NCBI RefSeq assembly: GCF_027922045.1
Contig: NZ_BSEX01000006.1
Coordinates: 802,649 to 866,648 of the forward strand
Direction: 5' to 3'
DNA: 64,000 nt
DNA from: Microbacterium terregens
GTDB lineage: Bacteria; Pseudomonadota; Alphaproteobacteria; Sphingomonadales; Sphingomonadaceae
The position numbers and the translations under genes were made by a program. Shown piece by piece: positions 53,897 through 63,690 of this stretch (positions are counted from its first letter, which is position 1; every line of letters begins with the position of its first letter). The notes beneath the pieces were generated by a model. That model did no database searches, was not told the origin of the DNA, and was given only the letters and a program-made list of their open reading frames with translations.

Positions 53897-56647
53897 TCAG
53901 AAGAACAGCTTTCGCACGCTGATCCGCACCGTCCGGCCGAGCGGATCGAGGAACCCGCCCTGGTAGCTCAGCGGCACCGTTCCTTGCGCGCTGGTCACTT
54001 CCTGGCGCTGGTTGAAGATGTTGTCGACCGACAGCGTCACCCGCGTGCCGCGCAGCCACGGATGGTCGCGCACCAGCGCCGGCTGCTGGCCCAGGTTCGC
54101 GAACAGCCGCAGGTCGGCGGTGGCGAGCGAGCCGAAGCGCAGCTGGTCGTTGCCGGTCGTGCCGCCGTTGACCTCGGTCGCGCTCTGCCAGTTGGCGCTC
54201 ACGCGCGCGCCCAGCCCGTTGACGACATAGCCGCCCTGCAGCTGGATCTGGTGGCGCGGCTGGCCGCCGCGGCTTCCCGATGCAGAGCCGTTGAGCAGGT
54301 CCAGCTCCGGCAGCCCCTCGCGGATCAGGATCGAGTTTTCGAACTGCCAGGTGTGATAGGCCGCGAACTGCAGCCGCCCGCCGGCCCCGCCGCCGCCACG
54401 GCCGCCCCCGCGACCGCCCCAGCCACCGCCGCCCGGCCCGCGACCCGCACCCGGGCCGCCTTCGCCCCGCGCCTCGCGTGGCGGCGCGGTGCCGGCCGCT
54501 TCCGCCGCCTCGCGTTCCGCCCGCCGGGCCGCGCGCGCCGCCTCTTCCTGCCGCTGCCGCTCGGTGACGATCGGCTTGGAGAAGTTGAAGCCCCAGCGCA
54601 GCTGGCTGCGCTTGGAACGGGCGAAGTTCACCGGCCGCGTGTCGACGCGCAGCAGCGTGCCGTCCTCCGCGCGCAGGAACCGGTCGGGGAACGCATCCTC
54701 GATCTCCGCGGTCGCCGCCGGGAAGCTCGAGATCGGGTTCTTGATCCGGCTCGACACATAGTCGGCGGTCAGCGTCAGGTCGGTGTCGCGGATCGGGCGC
54801 AGGTTCAGCCCGGCCTTGAACACGCGCCGGCTGTCCCCCTCCAGGTTCGGGTTGCCGCCCTCCACCTGCGTCACGTCCACGGTCTCGCCGCGCACATAGT
54901 CGAAGATGCGCACATTGGGCGTCACCAGCACCGGGTTGCCCAGCTGCTGCGGCGTCGGCGCGCCTTCCTCGTGCGTCACCGACACCAGCAGCCGCACCGG
55001 CTCGGCCGGCTGCCAGTTGAGGCCATAGCCCAGCGTCGTCTGCGTACCGAAGTCGGACAGCTGCTCCACCTCGGCGTTGCCGTTCAGGGACAGGTTGCCC
55101 AGGAACGCCAGCACGTCGCGCGAACGGCTTGCGATCGGCAGGTCCAGGTTGCCGCGCGCGGTGCCCGTGTCGCGGCCGATGTCGGCGGATTGGGCAACGC
55201 CCGCCCGCAGCGAATCGCTCTTCAGGTCGGTGGTGTTTCCCAGCACCCGAATGCTCGCCGACGCCGGGCCGGCCGGCATCTCGAACAGCGTGCCGGACGC
55301 CAGCGCGTCGATCGCCGCGACCTGGTTGATCGACTTCGCGCGGTCGACCACGCGGGCATAGAGGTCCAGCGGCCCGAACGGGCTCGCGTCCGGATCGCCT
55401 GCGGTGATCGCTTCCTGGAGACCGACGGTGTCGAGCCCGCGCTCGGTGAAGGTCCGCGACTCGTCGCGCTGGTAGCTGGTGTTGAGCGACCAGCGCCACC
55501 GGCCGATGTCGCCGTTGAAGGCGGCGGTAGCATTGCCCGTCCAGCTCCGGTTGGTGCGCTCCAGCGGATCGACGTCGGCATAGCGATAGAGGGTGGTGGC
55601 GTTCGCAAAGGGCGAGAAGGGGCCCTCGGCCGGAAGCAGCAGCTCCACGCCGGGCAGGCCGGACAGCGCATGGCTTTCGCTGCGCTCCAACCGCACCGTG
55701 CCGGTCGCCGCCACATTGCCGAAGATGCTGGTGCTGTAGACCGCGTTCGCCGCCACCCGGTTGCTCGACGGCTGGAGCGTGCGGAAGGGCGTCGTGTCGG
55801 TCACGTTGAGGACGCCCGCCGTCCCGGCATAGTCGGCCAGCCCCGGGTTGGCGATCCCGGCGGGCACGCCCGCCTGCGTCACGGTGGTTCCGGCCAGGGC
55901 GCTCAGCGCCGGGTCGATCTCGCCGCCGCGCAGGCCGGTGATGTTGCCGGTCAGGTCGAACGGCCGCCGTGCGCTGGTGCTCGGCGTGATGTCGCGCTCG
56001 CTCTCCAGCAGGTTCGAGACGCCCTCCGCCTCCAGGTTGACGTTCAGCCGGCCGGCGTCGTTGATCCGGGTAAGCCCGGCCTCCGCCTGGAACTGGTTGC
56101 TGCCGCCTTCGGTCGGGATGCGGTCGGTCAGCTCGCCGGTGATGCTGCGAAAACGCGGGCGGAGCACGAAGTTCACCACGCGCTGGTCCGCGCGGAAGCC
56201 GAACTTCAGCGCCGCTTCCTCCGGCAGGATGTCGACGCGCAGGATCGCCTCCGTCGGCAGGTCGCGGATTTCCTGGAAGCCGGCCGTGCGCCTGCCGTTC
56301 ACCAGCACCACCGGCGCGCCGTTGCCGTCGCGCCCCCGGCCGCTGCCGGTCTGCGGCGCCAGCTCTTCGAGCAGCTCGGCGACCGAGCTCACGCCATAGG
56401 AGCGGATGTCTGCGGGCGACAGCTGGATCTCGGGCGGGATGTCGCCCGGGACCGTTCCCGGCGGGGTGCGCCCGGTCACCACGATCTCCGCGCCCTCGGT
56501 CTCTTCCTCCACCGCCTCGGGCGGGCCGGAGTCGCCCGGCTCCCCCTGCGGCGGCGTCTGGGCCGGCACCGGGTCCGTTTGCGCGGCTGCGAGCGCAGGA
56601 CTGGCCACACCCAGCAGCAACCATGCTGCCGTCGACAAAGGACGCAT
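53897..56647 (-). CDS. TonB-dependent receptor-like protein with Gly-rich insertion
   Basis: A 916-residue outer-membrane protein. Signal peptide ends near AAAQ. A Pro/Glu-rich linker leads to a TonB-box-like GAEIVVTGR and a divergent plug domain (VAELLEELAPQTGSGRG, then VLVNGRRTAGFQEIRDLPTEAI). The barrel ends in KLFF. Near residues 720-775 a charged Ala/Arg/Glu stretch is followed by a very Gly-rich segment, predicted as a long loop. ATG 56647 is set by GGGAG nine bases upstream. The ligand is unknown; such receptors in sphingomonads often take up carbohydrates or aromatic compounds. Confidence 0.85.
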   Translation of the reverse strand: MRPLSTAAWLLLGVASPALAAAQTDPVPAQTPPQGEPGDSGPPEAVEEETEGAEIVVTGRTPPGTVPGDIPPEIQLSPADIRSYGVSSVAELLEELAPQTGSGRGRDGNGAPVVLVNGRRTAGFQEIRDLPTEAILRVDILPEEAALKFGFRADQRVVNFVLRPRFRSITGELTDRIPTEGGSNQFQAEAGLTRINDAGRLNVNLEAEGVSNLLESERDITPSTSARRPFDLTGNITGLRGGEIDPALSALAGTTVTQAGVPAGIANPGLADYAGTAGVLNVTDTTPFRTLQPSSNRVAANAVYSTSIFGNVAATGTVRLERSESHALSGLPGVELLLPAEGPFSPFANATTLYRYADVDPLERTNRSWTGNATAAFNGDIGRWRWSLNTSYQRDESRTFTERGLDTVGLQEAITAGDPDASPFGPLDLYARVVDRAKSINQVAAIDALASGTLFEMPAGPASASIRVLGNTTDLKSDSLRAGVAQSADIGRDTGTARGNLDLPIASRSRDVLAFLGNLSLNGNAEVEQLSDFGTQTTLGYGLNWQPAEPVRLLVSVTHEEGAPTPQQLGNPVLVTPNVRIFDYVRGETVDVTQVEGGNPNLEGDSRRVFKAGLNLRPIRDTDLTLTADYVSSRIKNPISSFPAATAEIEDAFPDRFLRAEDGTLLRVDTRPVNFARSKRSQLRWGFNFSKPIVTERQRQEEAARAARRAEREAAEAAGTAPPREARGEGGPGAGRGPGGGGWGGRGGGRGGGGAGGRLQFAAYHTWQFENSILIREGLPELDLLNGSASGSRGGQPRHQIQLQGGYVVNGLGARVSANWQSATEVNGGTTGNDQLRFGSLATADLRLFANLGQQPALVRDHPWLRGTRVTLSVDNIFNQRQEVTSAQGTVPLSYQGGFLDPLGRTVRISVRKLFF

Positions 56648-56720
56648 TCGAATCTCCCACCCGCGCAACGCCCGCGCGTTCACTCCGGCGATGGCCTAGC
56701 GAGCAAATGTCGCAGAAGTT

Positions 56721-57713
56721 TCACGCCATCGCAGGTGCGAAGGAATATGTGTCGCCAGGTGTCGCTGCGATGAATCGCTGCGGCGCGATCCCGCGTGCCG
56801 CCAATGCCGCCGCCAGCCGCGCCACCGGCTCCTCGCGCGCCTCGTCGGTCAGCTGGAACGTCCCCCAGTGGATGCCCAGCGCATGGGCCGCCCCGAGCAG
56901 CTCGAACATCGTCACCGCCTCCTCCGGATCGGCATGCTGCGGCGCCATGAACCAGCGCGGCGCATAGGCGCCGATCGGCAGCAGCGCGACGTCGGGCGCG
57001 CCGTGCCTGGCGGCAATGTCGCGGAAGATGCCGCCCCCGCACCAGCCGCTGTCCCCGGCGAAATAGACCCGGCCCACCGGCGTCTCGATCCAATGCCCCG
57101 CCCACAGCGCCATCCGCCGGTCGCCGGTGCCCCGCGCCGACCAGTGGTTGGCCGGCACCAGCGTCGTCGCGGCACCGCCGGGCACCGCGATGCGGTCGCC
57201 CCAGTCGCCCACCACCGTCCGCGCCCCGGGAACACCCTTCTTCACGATGGCGTCATTGCCCAGCGGCATCACCATCAGCGGCGCGTCGCGCGCATGCAGC
57301 CGCTTCAGCGTCGCCATGTCGAGATGGTCATAATGGTTGTGGGACAGCAGCACCGCGTCGATCCGCGGCAGCGCGTCGAACGCGATTCCCGGCGCCGTCA
57401 CCCGCTTCGGCCCCGCAAAGCTGAAGGGGCTCGCCCGCTCCGACCAGACGGGATCGGTGAGCAGGTTCACGCCCGCCGCCTGGATCAGCAGCGTCGCATG
57501 GCCGACCGCGGTGATCGACAGCCCCGCCACCCGCGGCTCCGGCACCGCCTGTGTGACCGGCACCGCCTTGGGCCAGGTTGCCGGGCGCGGCCCGAACTTC
57601 CACCGCAGCATGTCGGCCAGCCCGCGATCAGTCGCAGGCTGCCCGGGATTGAAGAAGCGCACGCCGTCGAAATGGTCGCTCGGCGGCCCCTGGTAATAGC
57701 GGTTGCGCGCCAC
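56721..57713 (-). CDS. MBL-fold metallohydrolase, NAPE-PLD/UlaG-like
   Basis: A 330-residue metallo-beta-lactamase-fold hydrolase. The metal motif is SHNHYDHLD, with later ligands in the GDSG loop (YFAGDSGWCGG) and IHWGTF. The early segment HATLLIQAAGVNLLTDPVWSERASP is typical of the NAPE-PLD-like family of MBL proteins. The exact substrate is unknown. GTG 57713 is my preferred start (AGGA shortly before); an ATG at 57800 would add an Arg-rich stretch. It follows the SDR gene on the same strand. Confidence 0.85.
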   Translation of the reverse strand: MARNRYYQGPPSDHFDGVRFFNPGQPATDRGLADMLRWKFGPRPATWPKAVPVTQAVPEPRVAGLSITAVGHATLLIQAAGVNLLTDPVWSERASPFSFAGPKRVTAPGIAFDALPRIDAVLLSHNHYDHLDMATLKRLHARDAPLMVMPLGNDAIVKKGVPGARTVVGDWGDRIAVPGGAATTLVPANHWSARGTGDRRMALWAGHWIETPVGRVYFAGDSGWCGGGIFRDIAARHGAPDVALLPIGAYAPRWFMAPQHADPEEAVTMFELLGAAHALGIHWGTFQLTDEAREEPVARLAAALAARGIAPQRFIAATPGDTYSFAPAMA

Positions 57714-57860
57714 GATCAGTCCTGCCGCCCTGCGGCGGCGGCCGCCTGCCCGCCGTGCTCCGCGCCGCCATCCTCGCTCATGCCCGTCCCCCTGTCGCAA
57801 TCTGCGGCGGGAGAACGCGCGGGCGCGCTTTTGGTGGCGGCGCGGCCGCGCGCGTCCCGC

Positions 57861-58574
57861 TCAGGCGCCGAACGCGCCGTCGATCGTGTGCATCGCGCCC
57901 GTCACGAACCCGGCTTCCGGCCCTGCCAGCCACGCGACCATGCCCGCCACTTCCTCCGGCCGCCCGTGGCGCTTGATCGCCAGGAAGTTGTGCATCAGGT
58001 CGCGCATCGGACCATCTTCGGGATTTGCGTCGGTGTCGATCGGCCCGGGCTGCACCACGTTGATGGTGATCCCGCGCGGCCCGAAGTCGCGGGCAAGGCC
58101 ACGCGCCAGCCCCTGAAGCGCCGATTTGCTGAGCGCATAGGATGCCATGCCCGCCACCGGCATCCGATCGCCGTTGACCGATCCGATCACGATGATCCGC
58201 CCGCCTTCCGGCATCTGCCGCGCCGCCTCGACCGAGGCGTGATAGGGCGCATGGACGTTGATGCGGAACAGCCGGTCGATCACGTCCGGGTCCTGCTCCA
58301 GCGCGTCGCCGAACACCGCGATCCCCGCATTCACCACCAGCACGTCGATCGGCCCGCTCTCGCGCACCCGCGCGATCACCGCATCCCGGTCGGCGCTGTC
58401 CGTCACCACCGCGGTGCTGCCCGTCTCCGCCGCCAGCGCCTGCGCCGCCTCGGCCGAACCGGCATAGGTAAAGGTCACCGTCGCGCCGTCCGCGGCAAAG
58501 CGCCGCACGATCGCCGCCCCGATGCCCCGGCTCCCGCCCAGCACGAGAACGGACTTTCCTTGAAACGCGGTCAT
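57861..58574 (-). CDS. SDR family oxidoreductase
   Basis: A 237-residue classical short-chain dehydrogenase. The cofactor motif is GGSRGIG at 14-20, followed by NAG, and the catalytic Ser and YALSK pair (Tyr-x3-Lys) are intact. The C-terminal GAMHTIDGAFGA is also typical. The substrate is unknown. It is divergent from a TetR gene with paired operators between them, so it is probably induced by the TetR ligand, perhaps a reactive aldehyde or quinone. Confidence 0.9.
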   Translation of the reverse strand: MTAFQGKSVLVLGGSRGIGAAIVRRFAADGATVTFTYAGSAEAAQALAAETGSTAVVTDSADRDAVIARVRESGPIDVLVVNAGIAVFGDALEQDPDVIDRLFRINVHAPYHASVEAARQMPEGGRIIVIGSVNGDRMPVAGMASYALSKSALQGLARGLARDFGPRGITINVVQPGPIDTDANPEDGPMRDLMHNFLAIKRHGRPEEVAGMVAWLAGPEAGFVTGAMHTIDGAFGA

Positions 58575-58596
58575 CTGGCACTCCCTGGCAAATTAC

Positions 58597-58659
58597 TGTA
58601 GGGATCGCTACATAAACAGCGACTTCGCACCGTCAAGGCATTCTGTAATCGTGACTACA
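58597..58659. promoter_or_regulatory. two TetR-type operators between SDR and tetR genes
   Basis: TGTAGGGATCGCTACA (58597-58612) and TGTAATCGTGACTACA (58644-58659) share TGTA at one end and CTACA at the other, 47 bases apart. The second covers the tetR start codon, which fits autorepression. Confidence 0.7.
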
Positions 58660-59241
58660 AATAAACCGCGCACCCGCGGCCGTCCGCGCAGCTTCGATCC
58701 GGAACAGGCGGTGGCCGTCGCCCAGACGCTGTTCCACACGCGCGGCTATGACGCGGTCAGCGTCGCCGACGTGACGGAGGCGCTCGGCATCAAGCCCCCC
58801 AGCTTCTATGCGGCGTTCGGCAGCAAGTTCGGGCTCTATGCGCGCGTGCTGGATCGCTATGCCGGCACCGGCGCGATCCCGCTCGACGCGATCCTCCTTC
58901 CCGACCGGCCCGTCGCCGAGGCGCTGGCGGCACTGCTCGAAGAGGCCGCGCGCCGCTATGCGGCCGCGCCGTGCACCACCGGCTGCCTGGTTCTGGAGGG
59001 CACGCGCTGCAACGACGCGGAGGCGCGGGAGGCCGCCTCCGCCTTCCTGGTCGCAGCCGAAGCGGTGATCCGCCGCTACATCGCCGATCGCCATCCCGAG
59101 GACGCCGATCGCCTGACCGACTTCGTCTGCACCACCATGGCCGGCCTGTCAGCCGCCGCACGCCACGGCCACGACCTCGATCGCCTCCTCGCCACCGCCC
59201 GCCTCGCCGGCCTCGCCATCGCGCAGGCGCTCGGCGACTGA
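58651..59241 (+). CDS. TetR/AcrR family transcriptional regulator
   Basis: A 196-residue regulator. The N-terminal helix-turn-helix has GRPRSFDPEQAV followed by VADVTEALGIKPPSFYAAFG, typical of the subgroup controlling divergent reductases. Two Cys residues occur in the ligand domain (APCTTGC), hinting at possible redox or electrophile sensing. GTG 58651 is the start and lies within the second operator. It likely represses itself and the divergent SDR gene. Confidence 0.88.
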   Translation: MTTNKPRTRGRPRSFDPEQAVAVAQTLFHTRGYDAVSVADVTEALGIKPPSFYAAFGSKFGLYARVLDRYAGTGAIPLDAILLPDRPVAEALAALLEEAARRYAAAPCTTGCLVLEGTRCNDAEAREAASAFLVAAEAVIRRYIADRHPEDADRLTDFVCTTMAGLSAAARHGHDLDRLLATARLAGLAIAQALGD

Positions 59242-59343
59242 GGGTGGGGCGCAGGTCGCGGATAGCGCGGCCTCTCCCGGGAGCTCGGCCCTTGCGGAAA
59301 TGTCTGCAGCGAAAGCCGAGTACGGCTCCCGCGGCTACGACGC

Positions 59344-60600
59344 CTACTGCAACCCCAAGGTCGTGGTCGGCGACAATGTGGGTGCGAGCACGAGCAGGTC
59401 GAACTGGCGGGCAGCTTCTCGCCAGGCATCGGGCATGTCCGCGGGCGGGTTGGCGCGCAGGGTCCGCAGATCGATCACCGTCCATTCGCCGCTGGTAGCG
59501 GCCTGGGCTCCTGTCGGAACGGCTGCCTTCAGCCAGGCATAATGGGGATCATCGGCCAGGTCGAACGGTGCGGTTTTGAGCGGCCGGCCGACCTCGTCAT
59601 AGGACGGCAGGATCCCCTTCGCGCCATAGACCGCGATGTGCAGCGACGACGTGCCTTCCCCGTCCGCGCGTTCGGCGACGAAGTTGCCGAGGTCGCGCTG
59701 GCCGAGCGTGTTGAAGCCCTTGGCGGCATGAACGTCGCCGAATTTGAAGAGCAGCTTGCCGGTGCCGGGCGTCGCCTTGAGATGATCGACAAGCGTCTGC
59801 TTCATCAGGCGCGCACGCCGCCCGTTGGAAGAGAAGCCGTCCACGTCCTGGCCGAGATAGATCGCGCGCGTCTCGGTCAGGGCGCGAAACAGCCGCTTCA
59901 CGCGCACGCCGCCGTCCCGTTCGATCGCGGCACGGGCTTCGCCAAGCTGTTGATCGCTGACCTGGATGAGGAACAAGTCGACGATCGATCCCGATTGCAG
60001 CGCTTTGGCGGTGGCGGTGCGATCGAATGCCACCAGTCGCTCGATGGCGGCGCGGGAGAGAGGACCGGGTTTGGCGTCCAGCATCCGCTCGAGAAGAAAG
60101 CCGCCGGATCCGAGAAACTCCTGGTCGAGCCCCCAGAGCGCGAAGTCGGGCCCGGCCATCTGCGCGCATCGCGCCGCCATCTGGCTTTCGTCGCGGCTGT
60201 CCTGGAAGGCGATCGCATGCGGATGTGCTCGGACGAACGCCGCAATGCGTCCCTCCCGATCCGGGCGGCGGAGCTGGCTGTCGACCATCGCGGCGACTTC
60301 GGGGCCGGTCTCGACGACAAAGGCGCGCAATCCCGATGGTGCCATGATCCGGCAGACGCCCGTCGCGAACAGGGGTATCTCGCGCGAAAGATGATATTCG
60401 CCGATCATCACATACTGCGCTCGCGCAACGGCATCCGCCAGGACGGTGGAGCCCGGCCCATGCAATCCTTCGGCATCGACGCGCAGCGCCGTGTGCGCTT
60501 GGGTCAACCGCTCGGAAAAAGGAACCGACGCGGGCGGCGTCTCGGCTCGCCCGGCAGTAGTCCAGGCCAAAAGCAGCAGTACGGCGATACGCGAAAACAT
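59344..60600 (-). CDS. exported protein of the erythromycin esterase/ChaN-like (TIKI) fold, tentative
   Basis: A 418-residue protein with a clear signal peptide (AVLLLLAWTTAGRAE). Early in the mature part MIGEYHLSREIPLFA matches the Glu/His pattern of the EreA/ChaN/TraB superfamily (G-E-x-H...E). Later conserved-looking segments include WGLDQEFLGSGG and KFGDVHAAKGF, with a further His. This suggests a metal-dependent hydrolase or a haem/metal-binding protein in the periplasm, but the exact family is uncertain. It converges on the tetR gene. Confidence 0.6.
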   Translation of the reverse strand: MFSRIAVLLLLAWTTAGRAETPPASVPFSERLTQAHTALRVDAEGLHGPGSTVLADAVARAQYVMIGEYHLSREIPLFATGVCRIMAPSGLRAFVVETGPEVAAMVDSQLRRPDREGRIAAFVRAHPHAIAFQDSRDESQMAARCAQMAGPDFALWGLDQEFLGSGGFLLERMLDAKPGPLSRAAIERLVAFDRTATAKALQSGSIVDLFLIQVSDQQLGEARAAIERDGGVRVKRLFRALTETRAIYLGQDVDGFSSNGRRARLMKQTLVDHLKATPGTGKLLFKFGDVHAAKGFNTLGQRDLGNFVAERADGEGTSSLHIAVYGAKGILPSYDEVGRPLKTAPFDLADDPHYAWLKAAVPTGAQAATSGEWTVIDLRTLRANPPADMPDAWREAARQFDLLVLAPTLSPTTTLGLQ

Positions 60601-60822
60601 GATCCTACCCCCCTATTCCCCAGTCCCTTTCGGCTCGGACACCTCTCCCGTCGCGGGAAGATCCTGTCGAAACCGAAGCGGTGTCGTGTCCCGACATGCC
60701 CCGATATGTCCCGGCGGGAAAGTGAAGGGGGTCGCGACTTGCGATCGCGCGCCGTCGGGCTCGAGAGAAAACCGGGGAGCACTGCGTCACGCAATGCTGG
60801 CGCTCCGGTCCGGGCTCATACC

Positions 60823-61914
60823 CTAGCCCCGGTACGTCACCCCGCCCGTCATCGCCTCGGGCGCGCCGGTCGTGCCGGGGAAGGAGATCGCCAGCCCCCG
60901 CACCGATCGCGCCGCGAGGTACGCGAACGCCTCCGCCTCGATGAAGTCGCCGCGCATGCCCAGCGTATCGGACGAATCCACCCGGCCCAGCGCATCCGCC
61001 AGCATCGCCATCATCACCGGATTGTGCCGCCCGCCGCCGCACACGATCCAGTGCCAGTCCGCCGCCGCCTCGCCCAGCTGCGCCCGGCACGCCACCACCG
61101 CCGCGACCGTGAACGCCGTCAGCGTCGCCGCCGCATCCGCGTCCGACAGCTCCGCCACCGCATCGAGCGGAAAGTCGTAGCGGTCGAGCGACTTGGCGCC
61201 GGTGCGGGTGAAGTACGGGCTCGCCATCAGCCGCTCGACCACGCCGCGGTCGACGGTTCCGGCCGCCGCCAGCCGCCCGCCCTCGTCATAGCGGCCCAGC
61301 CCGCGCGCCTGCACCAGCTGGTCGATCAGGCCGTTGCCCGGCCCCACGTCGAACGCCGCCACACTCCCGTCGCGCGCGATCGCGGTCACGTTCGCGACCC
61401 CGCCGATGTTGAGAAATGCGACCGGCCGCGCACACCCGGCCCACTCCGCCAGCGCCGCATGGTAGATCGGCGCCAGCGGTGCGCCCTGCCCGCCCGCCGC
61501 CAGATCCGCCTGGCGCAGGTCCGCGACCACCGGCACGCCCAGCGCCACCGCCAGCGCATCGGGATCGCCCAGCTGGATCGACAGCTTGCGCTCGGGCCGG
61601 TGCAGCACCGTCTGCCCGTGGAAGCCCACCAGCTCGATCGTGCCCGCGTCCGGCTGCGCCAGCAGCTCGCGCGCGGCGCGGACATGGAAGTCGTGGATCA
61701 CCCGCTCCGCCTCGGCAAAGCTCGCCGGGCGCGGGCCGTGGCCGTCGCTCGCGATCGCATCCTCGGTCGCCTGCACCAGCACCCGGCGCTCCCCGGCGCC
61801 GAACGGCAGCATCAGCGCGGGGCCGAAGCCGGTGACGCCCTCGCCGTCCGTCTCCAGGATCGCGGCATCGACGCCGTCCAGCGAAGTGCCGCTCATATAT
61901 CCCAGCACGCGCAT
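60823..61914 (-). CDS. anmK: anhydro-N-acetylmuramic acid kinase
   Basis: A 363-residue ATP-dependent kinase that phosphorylates and opens anhydroMurNAc from recycled cell wall to give MurNAc-6-phosphate. The start MRVLGYMSGTSLDGVD is the family signature; GFHGQTVLHRP, LNIGGVANVT, FDVGPGNGLID and VCGGGRHN follow in order. ATG 61914 begins the signature directly. It is divergent from the FAD monooxygenase gene. Confidence 0.95.
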   Translation of the reverse strand: MRVLGYMSGTSLDGVDAAILETDGEGVTGFGPALMLPFGAGERRVLVQATEDAIASDGHGPRPASFAEAERVIHDFHVRAARELLAQPDAGTIELVGFHGQTVLHRPERKLSIQLGDPDALAVALGVPVVADLRQADLAAGGQGAPLAPIYHAALAEWAGCARPVAFLNIGGVANVTAIARDGSVAAFDVGPGNGLIDQLVQARGLGRYDEGGRLAAAGTVDRGVVERLMASPYFTRTGAKSLDRYDFPLDAVAELSDADAAATLTAFTVAAVVACRAQLGEAAADWHWIVCGGGRHNPVMMAMLADALGRVDSSDTLGMRGDFIEAEAFAYLAARSVRGLAISFPGTTGAPEAMTGGVTYRG

Positions 61915-62037
61915 TGCCGCTCTCCACCCAAATCGCCGCTCGCCGCGCCGCCCGACCCGCGATAGCTTGGGGCCACGGCGCTGTTGCCCCGATCCAAAGC
62001 ACAGCGCGCAAAGCGATGCCAGCGTGGAGACAGGACC

Positions 62038-63669
62038 ATGTCGGACGGCGATCGGTGCGAAGTGCTGGTGGTGGGCGCAGGGCCGACCGGCCTCATGGCG
62101 GCGCTGCTGCTCCGACGACAGGGGATCGACGTCCGCATCGTCGATCGCGCCGCCCAGCCGTCCCGCGAGTCCCGCGCCTTCGCCGTCTCCGCCCGCACGC
62201 TGGAGCTGTTCGCCAGCCTCGGCCTCGCCGACACGCTGCTCCAGCGCGGCGTGATCGACAGCGGCATCGGCTTCCACGTCTCGGGCGAGTGGGTGGGCGG
62301 GCTCGATTTCGACCATGCCAGTTCGCCGGACACGCCGTACCGCTTCATCCTGATGCTGCCCCAGGCGGAGACCGAGGCGGTGCTGCTCGACGCGCTCGAC
62401 GACGCCTGGCTGACGGTGGAGCGGGAGGTGGAGGTGACCGGCCTCGCCGTCGACCCGGACGGCGTCCGTGTGGAGGCGCAGGAGGCATCCGGCACCGTCA
62501 CCACCCTTCATGCCCGCTACGTGATCGGCGCGGACGGCGCGCACAGCATCGTCCGCCACGCGCTCGACCTGCGGTTCGAAGGTGCGCCCTATCCGCAGAA
62601 CTTCCTGCTGGGAGACGTCGCGGTCGACTGGCCGCTCGACCACGACCGCTTCCGCGTCTTCGTCCATGCCGATCGCATCGGCCTCTATTTCCCGCTCGAC
62701 GGCACCGGCCTGTCCCGGGTGATGGCGACCGACCTGCACGCCCGCCCGGACGAGCACGCCGCCCCGGAGCTCACCCTCGCCGAGCTTCAGTCGGCCTTTG
62801 CGGAGGCGGCCTGCCTTCCCGTCACCCTCTCCCGCCCCGAATGGCTGACGCGCTTCCGCAGCCACCACCGGGTGGTCGATCGCTACCGCGTCGGCCCGGT
62901 TTTCGTCGCGGGCGACGCCGCCCACATCCATTCGCCCGCCGGCGGCCAGGGCATGAACACCGGCCTGCAGGATGCCGCCAACCTCGCCTGGAAGCTCGTC
63001 TCGGTGCTGCGCGGCGGCGCGTCGGAGCCGCTGCTCGACAGCTATGGCAGCGAGCGCCTGCCCATCGCGCAGGAGGTGCTGCGCTTCACCGACCGCATCT
63101 TCAACGCCGCCGCCGGCCAGGTCGGCTGGCGCGCCTGGCTGCGCGACGCGCTCGCGCCGATGCTGGTGGGCCCGGCCTCCGCGCTCGACGTGGTCCAGGA
63201 CCGCGCCTTCCGCCGCTTCGCCCAGATCGACATCGCCTATCCGCCCAATCCCGCCGTCGCGGAGCTGCCCCGCGGCCCCGCGCCGCGCCCGGGCGAGCGC
63301 GCCCCCAATGCCCAGCTCACCCGCCACCGCGACCTTTTCGATCTGCTCGCGGGCTATCGCTTCCACGTCCTCGCCCTCTCCCGCCGCCGCCTCTCGGCCG
63401 TCGAGGCGGGCACCCTCGCAGACGCGCTCGCGCGCCTTTCCGGCGATCGCGTGGCGACCCACCTGCTCGCCCGCATGACGGCCGGCGCCCATGGCGCCGT
63501 CGAGCGCCTGGAGCGCGCCGACCTGTTCGACCGCTACGGCCTCGCCGACGAACACGCCCAGGCCCTGCTCCTGGTCCGCCCCGACGGCGTCCTCGCCTGG
63601 CGCGCCGAAAGCCTCGACCTCCCCGCCTGCACCGCCGTCCTCCGCAGACTAGGCGCTCTCCCCCGCTGA
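62038..63669 (+). CDS. FAD-dependent monooxygenase (aromatic hydroxylase type)
   Basis: A 543-residue flavoprotein hydroxylase of the PHBH/PheA family. The FAD Rossmann motif is VLVVGAGPTGLMAA near 9-22, the second FAD motif is VGPVFVAGDAAHIHSPAGGQG, and YVIGADGAHSIVR lies between. The C-terminal thioredoxin-like domain typical of phenol hydroxylases is also present (VLVRPDGVLAWRA-type end; here LLVRPDGVLAWRAE). The substrate is unknown. ATG 62038 with AGGA close before it. The gene is followed by repeats. Confidence 0.9.
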   Translation: MSDGDRCEVLVVGAGPTGLMAALLLRRQGIDVRIVDRAAQPSRESRAFAVSARTLELFASLGLADTLLQRGVIDSGIGFHVSGEWVGGLDFDHASSPDTPYRFILMLPQAETEAVLLDALDDAWLTVEREVEVTGLAVDPDGVRVEAQEASGTVTTLHARYVIGADGAHSIVRHALDLRFEGAPYPQNFLLGDVAVDWPLDHDRFRVFVHADRIGLYFPLDGTGLSRVMATDLHARPDEHAAPELTLAELQSAFAEAACLPVTLSRPEWLTRFRSHHRVVDRYRVGPVFVAGDAAHIHSPAGGQGMNTGLQDAANLAWKLVSVLRGGASEPLLDSYGSERLPIAQEVLRFTDRIFNAAAGQVGWRAWLRDALAPMLVGPASALDVVQDRAFRRFAQIDIAYPPNPAVAELPRGPAPRPGERAPNAQLTRHRDLFDLLAGYRFHVLALSRRRLSAVEAGTLADALARLSGDRVATHLLARMTAGAHGAVERLERADLFDRYGLADEHAQALLLVRPDGVLAWRAESLDLPACTAVLRRLGALPR

Positions 63670-63690
63670 GGCGCCGGCGCCCACCGCTCT

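Noticed and set aside
51666..56660. Minus-strand frame of 1664 codons spanning both TonB genes
   Set aside because: It runs antisense to the first receptor and out of frame with the second; composition is Arg/Gly-rich without domains.
59895..60350. Plus-strand frames opposite the EreA/ChaN-like gene
   Set aside because: They are shadows; the minus-strand frame has the signal peptide and conserved His/Glu motif.
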